This document shows, one piece after another, positions 26,760 through 34,234 of a stretch of 64,000 nucleotides of DNA. Under the pieces are notes generated by a model that saw nothing but the letters and a program-made list of their open reading frames with translations, searched no databases and was not told where the DNA came from. This stretch comes from Cyclobacterium roseum (GTDB lineage: Bacteria; Bacteroidota; Bacteroidia; Cytophagales; Cyclobacteriaceae). The position numbers and the translations under genes were made by a program. Location: the NCBI RefSeq assembly GCF_010119225.1, contig NZ_WNKF01000015.1, positions 1 through 64,000 of the forward strand, in the 5' to 3' direction. Every line of letters starts with the position of its first letter. Positions within the stretch are counted from its first letter, which is position 1.

Positions 26760-27062
26760 TCAGGGATTATCCGCTGTATCCGACTCTTTCTGCGCCTTAT
26801 CCAGTAGCCTGAAATTTCTCACCTGCTTTCCTTTCAATTGTTTTTGCCAACGTTCGAGCAGGGGCTGTTCCAAGCTAAATTCCCGGTATTCATCGGGATT
26901 CATGATGGGAATGCCTTTGACTATGGGGTACATCCGTTTGCATTGCGTACAATGCAGCCAGCCCTCCGCTATATTACCATCCAGGTCTTCCGTAATTCGC
27001 GTCAATTCCAAATCCGATCTATCAAAGGGACAACATAATTTTTCAATCGTTGCTAACTTCAT
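26760..27062 (-). CDS. Trm112-like small zinc-ribbon protein
   Basis: The 100-residue product resembles the Trm112/YcaR family of small proteins that bind and activate SAM methyltransferases. The N-terminal LATIEKLCCPFD and the second knuckle CTQCKRMYPIVKGIPIMNPDEYRE fit the family; the first knuckle is CPFD, not CPxC, so zinc would have Cys11, Cys38, Cys41 and perhaps Asp14 or Cys10. A 35-residue basic tail extends past the family core. It overlaps the ThiE-like gene by 20 bp as the last gene of a four-gene operon that starts with a methyltransferase, its possible partner. Confidence 0.72.
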   Translation of the reverse strand: MKLATIEKLCCPFDRSDLELTRITEDLDGNIAEGWLHCTQCKRMYPIVKGIPIMNPDEYREFSLEQPLLERWQKQLKGKQVRNFRLLDKAQKESDTADNP

Positions 27063-27708
27063 TGCTTTTTTTCGTTTTAAGTAGGTATGAAAACTGTTCC
27101 ATAGCTTTTGCCGGGTTAGCTTGCCCCATGATGCCGGAGATCAGGGCCAGCCCCCGGTGAGGAATAGCGTCCAATTCGTTAAGGTTTTCTGGACGGATTC
27201 CTCCCGCCAGAAAAAACGGCAGGTGGCTGGAGTCGGCCGCTTTCCGAAGGGTGTCTTTGCTGACCAATTCACAGGCTTCTGCATTGGGTGAAGGAAATAC
27301 CGAACAAAATGAAATATAGTCGAAACCGTTTGCTGCTGCTTTTTGAAGTAAGGACAAATCATTTGTACAGGTCAGTCCCAGGACGGTATTTTCCGGTAAA
27401 CGCTGTCTGATAGGAGTGAAATTGGCAGGAATTTGATCAAAGTGAACCCCATCCAGTGCCGTCTTACTCACCCATTCCCAGGAATTATTGATCAAAACCG
27501 GAAAGGGGTAGGGTTTGGCCAACTCACAAACATTCTCAATGAATTTCCTTGCATCCTGTTCCGGACTAAAATGATCCCAAATTTGTAAGGCAATGAGCGG
27601 ATACTGAAACACCCCTTTTAAATCCTGAAACAATTCCTTTTCGGATTTTGCCTGTGGATCAAGGACCAGGTAGATTCCTCTTTCGGAGCTTAGGTTAAGT
27701 CTTTTCAT
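27043..27708 (-). CDS. Thiamine-phosphate-synthase-like (ThiE/TenI) protein
   Basis: This is a 221-residue TIM-barrel protein of the ThiE/TenI family. Visible are the IYLVLDP start of the first strand, LINNSWEWVS and GVHFDQIP in the middle, and the phosphate-binding end FDYISFCSVFPSPNA and PFFLAGGIRPENLNEL. ThiE joins HMP-pyrophosphate to thiazole phosphate; TenI is a thiazole tautomerase. The ThiE metal and pyrophosphate motif is not fully convincing, so either activity or another is possible. The ATG at 27708 overlaps the stop of the upstream gene by 4 bp; a second ATG at 27714 is also in frame. No other thi gene is present here. Confidence 0.72.
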   Translation of the reverse strand: MKRLNLSSERGIYLVLDPQAKSEKELFQDLKGVFQYPLIALQIWDHFSPEQDARKFIENVCELAKPYPFPVLINNSWEWVSKTALDGVHFDQIPANFTPIRQRLPENTVLGLTCTNDLSLLQKAAANGFDYISFCSVFPSPNAEACELVSKDTLRKAADSSHLPFFLAGGIRPENLNELDAIPHRGLALISGIMGQANPAKAMEQFSYLLKTKKSNEVSND

Positions 27709-28751
27709 TTCCATCCTTGTTTGATGGCTTGAAAAAAGGCCTCCCAGTACGGATCTTTTTTCTGATAAATAAGTGCTTTGTCTTGCCCATTTTCCGCTAG
27801 CACCATGCCCTGCCTGGCACTTGTCAGTTCTCCCACTGCCGCGCAGGGGATACCTGCGGATACCAGTCGGTTTTCCACCGATGCTGCATTTTCCTTTTTG
27901 CAGGCAATGATCATGGAGCCTGCCCCGATACAATGTAGGGGATCCAAATCAAAAACCTCACAGACAGCAGCCTGCGCGGAGCCAACCGGAAGTTTGTTTT
28001 TGTCGAGATGCACGCCGCAACCGGCAGCGGTTGCCAATTCGTAAATGGCGCCCAGTATTCCTCCTTCGGTGACATCGTGCATAGCGGTAACGTCACTAGC
28101 GGTTCCCTTTGCCTCCAGGCCATCTTGCAGAGAGGAAGTATCATAGAACGCATCGCAGGCCTCTACGTATCGTTCCCGGCCTATCCGGTTCTGGATCGTT
28201 TCCGGAAAACTCATTGCCAGAATGGCAGAAGAAGAAATGGCCGCTGATTTGGTCACCAGCAGTACCTCGCCTGCCTGCGCTTTGTCAGCGGTCAGCGCTT
28301 GATCAGCGGGAAGAATACTAATAAAAGTACCCCCTCCGGCGATGGTAGAATTTTGTCCGGCAACAAATCCGGTATGCCCACCGGTGATGGCCATGCCTAT
28401 TTTCTGGCAAAAAGTGTGGATATGCTCCCAGTAGGTTTTGAAATCCTCCTGGCTAAACTCAGCCGGAAGGTTTAACACAAATTGACCGTATTGGGGGGCA
28501 AAGCCAGTGGTAGCCATGTCATTGGCCATCAATTGCACGGATAGCCAGGCCGATTCCTGCAATCCCAGACCGGGGATCAGCGATAAGGGATCGCTGGTGA
28601 GGGCCATGACCTGATTTCCTGGCAAGGCTACCAGCGATACGTCCAGACCAAAACCCGGTTTCACCAGCACTTCCGGTCGTTTTTCGCCGCATCGTGAGGC
28701 GATAAAGGTCTCCAGAAACGTTTCATCTATTTTTCCAATCGTATTGCTCAT
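27705..28751 (-). CDS. HypE/AIR-synthase-like (PurM superfamily) protein
   Basis: The 348-residue protein has the two-domain layout of the PurM superfamily. TSDPLSLIP and WLSVQLMANDMATTGFAPQY match the N-terminal ATP-binding half, GHTGFVAGQNSTIAGGG the linker, and AMHDVTEGGILGAIYELA the C-terminal half as in HypE and related proteins. The HypE C-terminal cysteine needed for hydrogenase maturation is absent, and no hydrogenase genes are near. The superfamily also holds ThiL, PurM and SelD, all ATP-dependent phosphoryl-transfer enzymes. Its ATG overlaps the methyltransferase stop by 4 bp, and its own stop overlaps the ThiE-like start. Function unknown. Confidence 0.78.
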   Translation of the reverse strand: MSNTIGKIDETFLETFIASRCGEKRPEVLVKPGFGLDVSLVALPGNQVMALTSDPLSLIPGLGLQESAWLSVQLMANDMATTGFAPQYGQFVLNLPAEFSQEDFKTYWEHIHTFCQKIGMAITGGHTGFVAGQNSTIAGGGTFISILPADQALTADKAQAGEVLLVTKSAAISSSAILAMSFPETIQNRIGRERYVEACDAFYDTSSLQDGLEAKGTASDVTAMHDVTEGGILGAIYELATAAGCGVHLDKNKLPVGSAQAAVCEVFDLDPLHCIGAGSMIIACKKENAASVENRLVSAGIPCAAVGELTSARQGMVLAENGQDKALIYQKKDPYWEAFFQAIKQGWK

Positions 28752-29467
28752 TCGTCATGAAGTTGTATGTATAAACCAAAGAAATCGCCATAAGGTATTC
28801 GCCACTGCTGCACGGGAAACCACTTAGGCAACCCGGTGCAGCTCCATTCGATGGTATAAGACCTTCCTTTTAAGGCTTCCTCAATTACCGCTATTAGTTT
28901 TTCAGGGGTATAAAAGGTAGCCGTCACGTAAAAAGGGTTTTTTCCAAATAGCTGCTGCACTCTGCGCCTAAGTACCTTTGGCGAATTGCGGTTCATCATG
29001 CCCATGGCAATGCCATATCGGGCCACTCGGGCCGCCTCCCGGATGACCCTTACCGGATCACGGTAGTATTCGAAGGTGGTTATAAAGGCCAGGGCGTCAA
29101 AGGTATTGTCCTTGAAGGGCATGTAATGGGAATCGGCCATGACCAGATCCCCGTCAAAAAGGTGGATGGCCTGAGAAAGCATTAGTGGGGAAATGTCCCC
29201 TCCCGAGGCTTCGATACCAATTTCTTTCCACCATCTGGTAAATCGGGTGGTGCCGCAGCCAAACTCCAGCAGCGTTTGGATCCGTTTATCTTTGGAGACC
29301 AACTGCTCCATTACCTTTTTCTGCCAGATTTCGGCCCGCTTGTACCGGCCTTCGTACCAAAGTTCGTAGGTATCGGTATGTTTCCGGTTAAAAAACCATT
29401 CCGGCCGGTTTTGCCAGTTTTGCTGTTGTTGGGGAATCAGTTCTCCTCCTGCCTGTTTTATTTCCAT
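28748..29467 (-). CDS. SAM-dependent methyltransferase (class I)
   Basis: The 239-residue product carries motif I LLEFGCGTTRFTRWW, an acidic post-I region (GGDISPLMLSQA), motif II-like DNTFDALAFIT and a YYRDPVRVIREAARV block, all of the Methyltransf_11 type. The substrate is not evident. The ATG at 29467 is preferred; an upstream TTG adds 14 residues. It is the first gene of an operon in which every junction overlaps (methyltransferase, HypE-like, ThiE-like, Trm112-like); the last product belongs to a family of methyltransferase activators. Confidence 0.85.
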   Translation of the reverse strand: MEIKQAGGELIPQQQQNWQNRPEWFFNRKHTDTYELWYEGRYKRAEIWQKKVMEQLVSKDKRIQTLLEFGCGTTRFTRWWKEIGIEASGGDISPLMLSQAIHLFDGDLVMADSHYMPFKDNTFDALAFITTFEYYRDPVRVIREAARVARYGIAMGMMNRNSPKVLRRRVQQLFGKNPFYVTATFYTPEKLIAVIEEALKGRSYTIEWSCTGLPKWFPVQQWRIPYGDFFGLYIQLHDE

Positions 29468-29802
29468 AGTTGCATTAAAATAAAAATTCCATCCGATTGG
29501 ACTGGCCAAAGGAATGGAGCGGCAACTAACACGATGGAAATTTGGCTGGCTGGCATCCCTACGTTGGCATTATCCAAATCAGGTTTCGGGTTTGATCTCA
29601 GCCTGATTTTCACCAAGCACCCCGTGCGATTATTTCAAGAGTCAAAAGTATTCAATTTATCCGGTGAAGCAAATAATTGGCTTTTTTTTAACAATTGGCT
29701 CGTTCTTTTTTGATTCACCCAAAAAAACATGCCCCTACAATTTTTTATCCTTTCAGAAAATACTTATTATTCCTAAAGCATTGAAAAGAAACCCCTTAAC
29801 TC

Positions 29803-31719
29803 ATGACAGTAGTATCCAAATTTCTCTCCTGGAAAAAAGGAAATACCCATGTTTCCTGGGCATTATTAGGCTTGGTAACTCAGGTAATTTTTAACCGGGA
29901 CAAGGTACCCAAACACATCGAAATCCTGGATGATACCCTGACCAATCACTGCTCCCGTCAAAAACGAAGTCGCTGGGTAAGGACGATCAATTTTCTGGTC
30001 ACTCCCCGGTTTGTGCGGAGGTTGGTAGAGAACAGGCTGAACAAAAACATGGCAAAGCACGAGCGGGTGTTGTTGTCCCTGGATAAAGAATTGACCCAGG
30101 AGGACATCTTTTCGAAAGATAAAAAAGTTCGGCAAAAATGGGGTAATTGGTACGGCAATCATTTTTCCGAACCCCTGCGGTTTTTTGTACCGGGAAATGG
30201 TGAGTACGAACATTTTTCCCCAAAAAATGAGGCCTGCACCCGATACGATTACCAGGGCCTGGAAGAAGTGGTAGCATTGGTCAAGCTGGCGGAAGAAAAC
30301 GATAAAAAAATCCGAGCGGTAGGTTCAGGCCACGCGCTGACAGCCGTGGCACAATGCGAGGATTACCTGGTTTGCACCCAGCACATGAACATGACCCAAC
30401 GGCCCGCCGAGGACTGTATTAAGGACGAGTACCGGGTTGGCTTTGAAGTGACGGTTAATTACGAAAACAAGAAGCGCAAAGAAAGGCATTTCCTGTTTGA
30501 AACCGGGGGAGGAACTAAGATCAGGCATCTGATCCAGGCACTTACCTATCATGGGTTTGCCCTGATCAATCAGGGCGGATCCAGCATCCAGTCCATTTCC
30601 GGTGCCATTGCTACCTCCACCCATGGATCAGGAATCGGCATTGGTCCGGTTTCAGCATTTGTAAAATCCATCACCTTGGTCGGAAAAGGAGGGAAGGTAT
30701 TACGCGTAGAACCTACCGATGGGATCACCGATCCGGAGCTATTCGCCAAGGATAAAATGGTTATTGATTACAAAGCAACTCTGATTCAGGACGACGAGAA
30801 ATTCAATGCGGTCATGGTGGGCATTGGCTCGGTGGGCATTATTTTTTCCATGATCCTGGAGGCCCAGCCCGAATACCGGCTTATGGAGGAACGAATCATG
30901 CGAAATTGGGAGGAAGTAAAGGCGGAAATGCAAAAAGATATGTATCGATATATTAATGCCCACAGGCATTTTGAGGTACTGATCAACCCCTACCGGGACA
31001 TGGAAGCGGGAACGGAAGAAGAGCGAAAGCGAAAATGCCTGGTAACTACCCGAAACTACAGCCAGCAACAACACGAAAAGCACCATGCGGGAAGGGAGCG
31101 GAATTACATTTCTACTTTTATATCAGGTATCGCCATTTCAGGAAGGCTTTCTCCCTGGGTGTTTAATAAGAACCATTTATCGATCCCCAGGATGACAAAC
31201 AACTCCATTAAAAGACTGGTGGACCATACCGGAGACGAGGGGGGAGGCTTCGAAGACCTGGCCAGAAACGTTCTGGATCAGGGTTTGGGAGAGCTGAAGT
31301 TCTATGGGTATGCCATCGAATTTGGGTTTCCCCTGGACAAGGTTTTTGAGGCAGTAGACCTGATTATTCGGGTATGCGAGGAGTCCCAACATTACGATCA
31401 CCTGCTGGCCGCTCCGTTTTCCCTGCGTTTTGTAAAACAATGCCCGGCGCATTTGTCCATGATGCAACAGTCTGATATGTGCATGATTGAGTTGGTAAGC
31501 GTCAAAGGGGTTACGGGCAGCCTGCCTTTATTCATGCGGCTGGAGCGGGAGCTACTCGCTGCGGGAGCCATACCGCATTGGGGGCTTTCCGTAGAACCCT
31601 GGCACCGGGAAATGGTGGAAAAAGCCTTTCCCCGATTCAATGACTGGGAAAAAGAACAGGAATTTTTTGGAGGGGCTACCTTCCGAAATGCCTTTCTGGA
31701 GCGGATCAAACAATCGTAA
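29803..31719 (+). CDS. FAD-linked oxidase, sugar-1,4-lactone (ALO) oxidase type
   Basis: The 638-residue protein has a p-cresol-methylhydroxylase-type FAD domain (about 145-350) and a C-terminal D-arabinono-1,4-lactone oxidase domain. His177 in RAVGSGHALTAV is where this family attaches FAD covalently, and INQGGSSIQSISGAIATSTHGSG is the pyrophosphate-binding loop. The C-terminus has the PHWGLSVEPW block near residue 588, matching the HWG motif of aldonolactone oxidases. An N-terminal extension of about 140 residues precedes the FAD domain and is basic, with a weak hydrophobic stretch; it has no signal peptide I trust. The gene stands alone with about 290 bp free upstream. The substrate (aldonolactone, alditol or sterol) is open. 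Confidence 0.82.
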   Translation: MTVVSKFLSWKKGNTHVSWALLGLVTQVIFNRDKVPKHIEILDDTLTNHCSRQKRSRWVRTINFLVTPRFVRRLVENRLNKNMAKHERVLLSLDKELTQEDIFSKDKKVRQKWGNWYGNHFSEPLRFFVPGNGEYEHFSPKNEACTRYDYQGLEEVVALVKLAEENDKKIRAVGSGHALTAVAQCEDYLVCTQHMNMTQRPAEDCIKDEYRVGFEVTVNYENKKRKERHFLFETGGGTKIRHLIQALTYHGFALINQGGSSIQSISGAIATSTHGSGIGIGPVSAFVKSITLVGKGGKVLRVEPTDGITDPELFAKDKMVIDYKATLIQDDEKFNAVMVGIGSVGIIFSMILEAQPEYRLMEERIMRNWEEVKAEMQKDMYRYINAHRHFEVLINPYRDMEAGTEEERKRKCLVTTRNYSQQQHEKHHAGRERNYISTFISGIAISGRLSPWVFNKNHLSIPRMTNNSIKRLVDHTGDEGGGFEDLARNVLDQGLGELKFYGYAIEFGFPLDKVFEAVDLIIRVCEESQHYDHLLAAPFSLRFVKQCPAHLSMMQQSDMCMIELVSVKGVTGSLPLFMRLERELLAAGAIPHWGLSVEPWHREMVEKAFPRFNDWEKEQEFFGGATFRNAFLERIKQS

Positions 31720-31971
31720 CGGTCAGGGCTTAGTTAACGTTCGGATTTACAATATCCAAAACCCTTGCCGTCATTCAGCCCAACTACATCACGCAACTTC
31801 AGCAAAAAATCACATTTTGAGCAAATCCCCCTTGCCCTCCGCCGCGGAGGGATTTGTTCACAATCCAATTAATGTATACGATATTTATATCGCTGATTTG
31901 GAAGAGGTCAGCACTGCCCATAATGTACGGCAGCTGGCTGGAATTTAGTACCTGGAAATCCGACCGGTAGC

Positions 31972-32002
31972 GAAATCCCCCTTTCTCTTAAAGGGGGATT
32001 TC
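31972..32002 (+). terminator. Perfect 13 bp hairpin, possible bidirectional terminator
   Basis: GAAATCCCCCTTT and AAAGGGGGATTTC form a perfect stem around CTCTT. It sits between two convergent genes. Only a weak T-run follows, so it may also be a small palindromic insertion. Confidence 0.5.
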
Positions 32003-32018
32003 TTTCACAAGTACTCCT

Positions 32019-32051
32019 AACTTTTCCAAAGTTTGGAACTTTGGAAAAGTT
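32019..32051 (+). repeat. Perfect 13 bp inverted repeat
   Basis: AACTTTTCCAAAG and CTTTGGAAAAGTT flank TTTGGAA. The stem is unrelated in sequence to the hairpin 16 bp upstream. Confidence 0.6.
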
Positions 32052-32134
32052 ATACAATTTCTACGAAACCAACTCCCTCTTTCTCAAAGGAGGCTGGTGG
32101 ATTTTTACGCAAATGTCAAGTAATTCACCATGAC

Positions 32135-33697
32135 TTACTCACTGATATTACCTTTCTCGTCTATGCTGATTTCTTTCCTTTCCCCGTCTTTTTCCAGGCG
32201 AACATTGAAATGCAATATTTCACCTTCTCTTCTTGCAGACACCCGGGTGATTTCATGTCCGGGATAGTTGGAAAGCAGGATGGTTTCAAGATTTTCCGGG
32301 AGGGGATCTTCGTAGGGAATGGTGTTGGAGAATCTTTTTTCCTCTACCGCTTCGGATTTTCTTTCAATAAATTTATTAGTGCCATCTGCTTGTTTTTCCA
32401 AGTCAAAGGCATCATAAAGCTCTCCAATGGCGGTATACGATTCAAAGCTGAGCTTATCCCCTTCAATGTTAATGACCTGAAAGAGCTGGGTGTTTTCCGC
32501 AGCGCGGTCCCTTTCTGCCTCATAGTCATTCCAGGCATTCTTTTTCAATCCGTACATTTTGCCTCCGCTTACGGAGACCACATAAACGGTTCCGGTTTTA
32601 TCCCTGGCATTGACCCCATCCAAAACATTGTCTTCAGGAGAAACCCTACCCCGGGCATAGCTGTGGTCGTGCCCCTGAAGGGCCAGGTCCACCTGGTATT
32701 TGTCAAAGAGTGGCTTCCAGGCCTCCCGGAGCCGCGTATTTTCCCGGCCCTCAGAAGCTGAAAATAAGGGGTGGTGATAGGTGACTATGGTCCACTTTTG
32801 TGGGTTCTCCGACAGGACCTTTTCCAACCAGGGGATCTGCTCCGCCTGTAGAACATTGCTATTCAATACTATAATTCTGGTGTTTTGGTAATCCATGTAA
32901 TAGACCGTTTCGTCCAATGCCGTTATATTTTCCGGGCCATTTTCAGGCAAGGTAAATTGAGGTTTCCATTGGACAGAAAGGCGACGATCTGCGCCCTCTC
33001 CATCCAACTCGGGGATGCTGCGGTATTCATGGTTTCCGGGTGTGACTACTGACGGTACCATGCTGTGAATAAAGCCCCCGGCGGTAAACCATTCATGCCA
33101 TTCGGTTTCCCTGTGTGCCACATTCACCAGGTCACCTGCATGGATAATGAATTTGGCATCCGGTGCCTTCCGATAGCCTTCCCGAATCAGCCGGGACCAT
33201 AGCTCCAAAATATAGTTCTGCGTATCTCCCACATAGAGAAAGGCAAAGGGGCTTTCCTTGTCCTCGGAAGCGGTGCTGAATTGGATCCACTCTGTCCAGG
33301 ATTCTCCATCTCCCACCCGATAGGCGTAAATGGTGCCAGGTTTTAAATCCCTAAAACGGACCGAATGGAAATGTGCCTTTACATTTGCCACTTCTACGTC
33401 TGTAGCGTCCAGCAATTCGGTTTTTGCTTCCATGGTCCGGGCATTTCTCCAGAATTTGGGAGCCCCATCGGCAACGGCAATTTCTGCAAAGGCTTTTTCG
33501 ATACTGGTATCGGTTCTCCAGGTAACATTGGCCTGACTGGAAGGGTCCTCTCCAAAATTGAGGATGACGCGATCAGGATAATCCGAAGGTTTGCTCCATT
33601 CTTCCCGGAAGGTGGGGGCTTTGTATACGCGGTATTCCTGCGCCATGCTCCACTGGCAGGCGGCTATTAGTAAAAGGGTTAAAAGAAGGTTTTTCAT
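32135..33697 (-). CDS. Secreted purple-acid-phosphatase-like metallophosphoesterase with PepSY-like tail
   Basis: The 520-residue product has a signal peptide (MKNLLLTLLLIAACQWSMA), an N-terminal fibronectin-like domain (about 40-145), and a calcineurin-type metallophosphoesterase domain with all metal motifs: VGDTQN near residue 154, HAGDLVN, PGNHEYR, TYHHPLF and LQGHDHSYARG. Residues about 466-520 are a separate small domain (NYPGHEITRVSA... RKEISIDEKGNISE) in the style of PepSY-like/BLIP-like modules. The domain order is that of purple acid phosphatases, which hydrolyse phosphomonoesters outside the cytoplasm. The C-terminal module is not a standard part of that family. Confidence 0.85.
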   Translation of the reverse strand: MKNLLLTLLLIAACQWSMAQEYRVYKAPTFREEWSKPSDYPDRVILNFGEDPSSQANVTWRTDTSIEKAFAEIAVADGAPKFWRNARTMEAKTELLDATDVEVANVKAHFHSVRFRDLKPGTIYAYRVGDGESWTEWIQFSTASEDKESPFAFLYVGDTQNYILELWSRLIREGYRKAPDAKFIIHAGDLVNVAHRETEWHEWFTAGGFIHSMVPSVVTPGNHEYRSIPELDGEGADRRLSVQWKPQFTLPENGPENITALDETVYYMDYQNTRIIVLNSNVLQAEQIPWLEKVLSENPQKWTIVTYHHPLFSASEGRENTRLREAWKPLFDKYQVDLALQGHDHSYARGRVSPEDNVLDGVNARDKTGTVYVVSVSGGKMYGLKKNAWNDYEAERDRAAENTQLFQVINIEGDKLSFESYTAIGELYDAFDLEKQADGTNKFIERKSEAVEEKRFSNTIPYEDPLPENLETILLSNYPGHEITRVSARREGEILHFNVRLEKDGERKEISIDEKGNISE

Positions 33698-34234
33698 TTT
33701 TTGGGGTATGCTTTAGACTGATGTTGGACAAGGTACGAAAATCAGATTTGGATTTCAACGGATTTAAAATCAAAGCTACGAATCCCAGATTACCCTGTTG
33801 TTACGAAAAGGGTAAGGGTTGGTGAAATAGAGTCGATTCAAAGGAGTTTGAAATTGATTTTGGCGGGCAAGGCGACTATTTCCCGTTTTCAGGAAAAATG
33901 AAGGCGCGTGACAATGCCGTTCATCTTTTAGAAAACCTTCATACCATACACCTGGGGCAGAACGTTCGCCCTCATCAAAACAGCTTCGAAACGTTTTGGT
34001 GGTCTTTAATGATCATTTCAGCAGCATTTCATTAGGTTATCTTTTTAAAAATCCCGAAATTCTTTTCTATTTCGAAAGGAAAGCAAGCAAGTTCCAGCAA
34101 ATTTGTTTTTGGTAGCGTCCTGGGTAATTTCGTCTGTTCGATTAATGGAAACCGTTCCGAATCCGAAATCAGGAAACTGATTCGAAAGCAGCCGCTACTT
34201 CCGCTGTTATTTTCTTAAATAATATAGAAACATC
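33698..34234. other. Intergenic region, nothing recognised
   Basis: This 537 bp gap separates the divergent phosphatase and nnr genes. No convincing reading frame, RNA or repeat was found. The last 40 bp before nnr are AT-rich and may hold its promoter. Confidence 0.4.

Larger units (their letters stand above)
31720..32134. other. Intergenic region with three palindromes
   Basis: No gene is evident. A CCCTCCG-CCG-CGGAGGG palindrome lies near 31834-31851. Two perfect 13 bp hairpins follow, at 31972-32002 and 32019-32051, and an imperfect CTCCCTC...AAAGGAGG follows near 32064-32090. Either perfect hairpin could terminate the convergent oxidase and phosphatase genes. Confidence 0.7.

Noticed and set aside
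27709-27933. N-terminal extension of the ThiE-like protein
   Set aside because: It is within the HypE-like gene in another frame; the ATGA overlap at 27705-27708 gives the better start.
31640-31948. Open frame overlapping the oxidase end and running into intergenic sequence
   Set aside because: It lacks a start signal and family features; it is a shadow frame extended by chance through palindromes.
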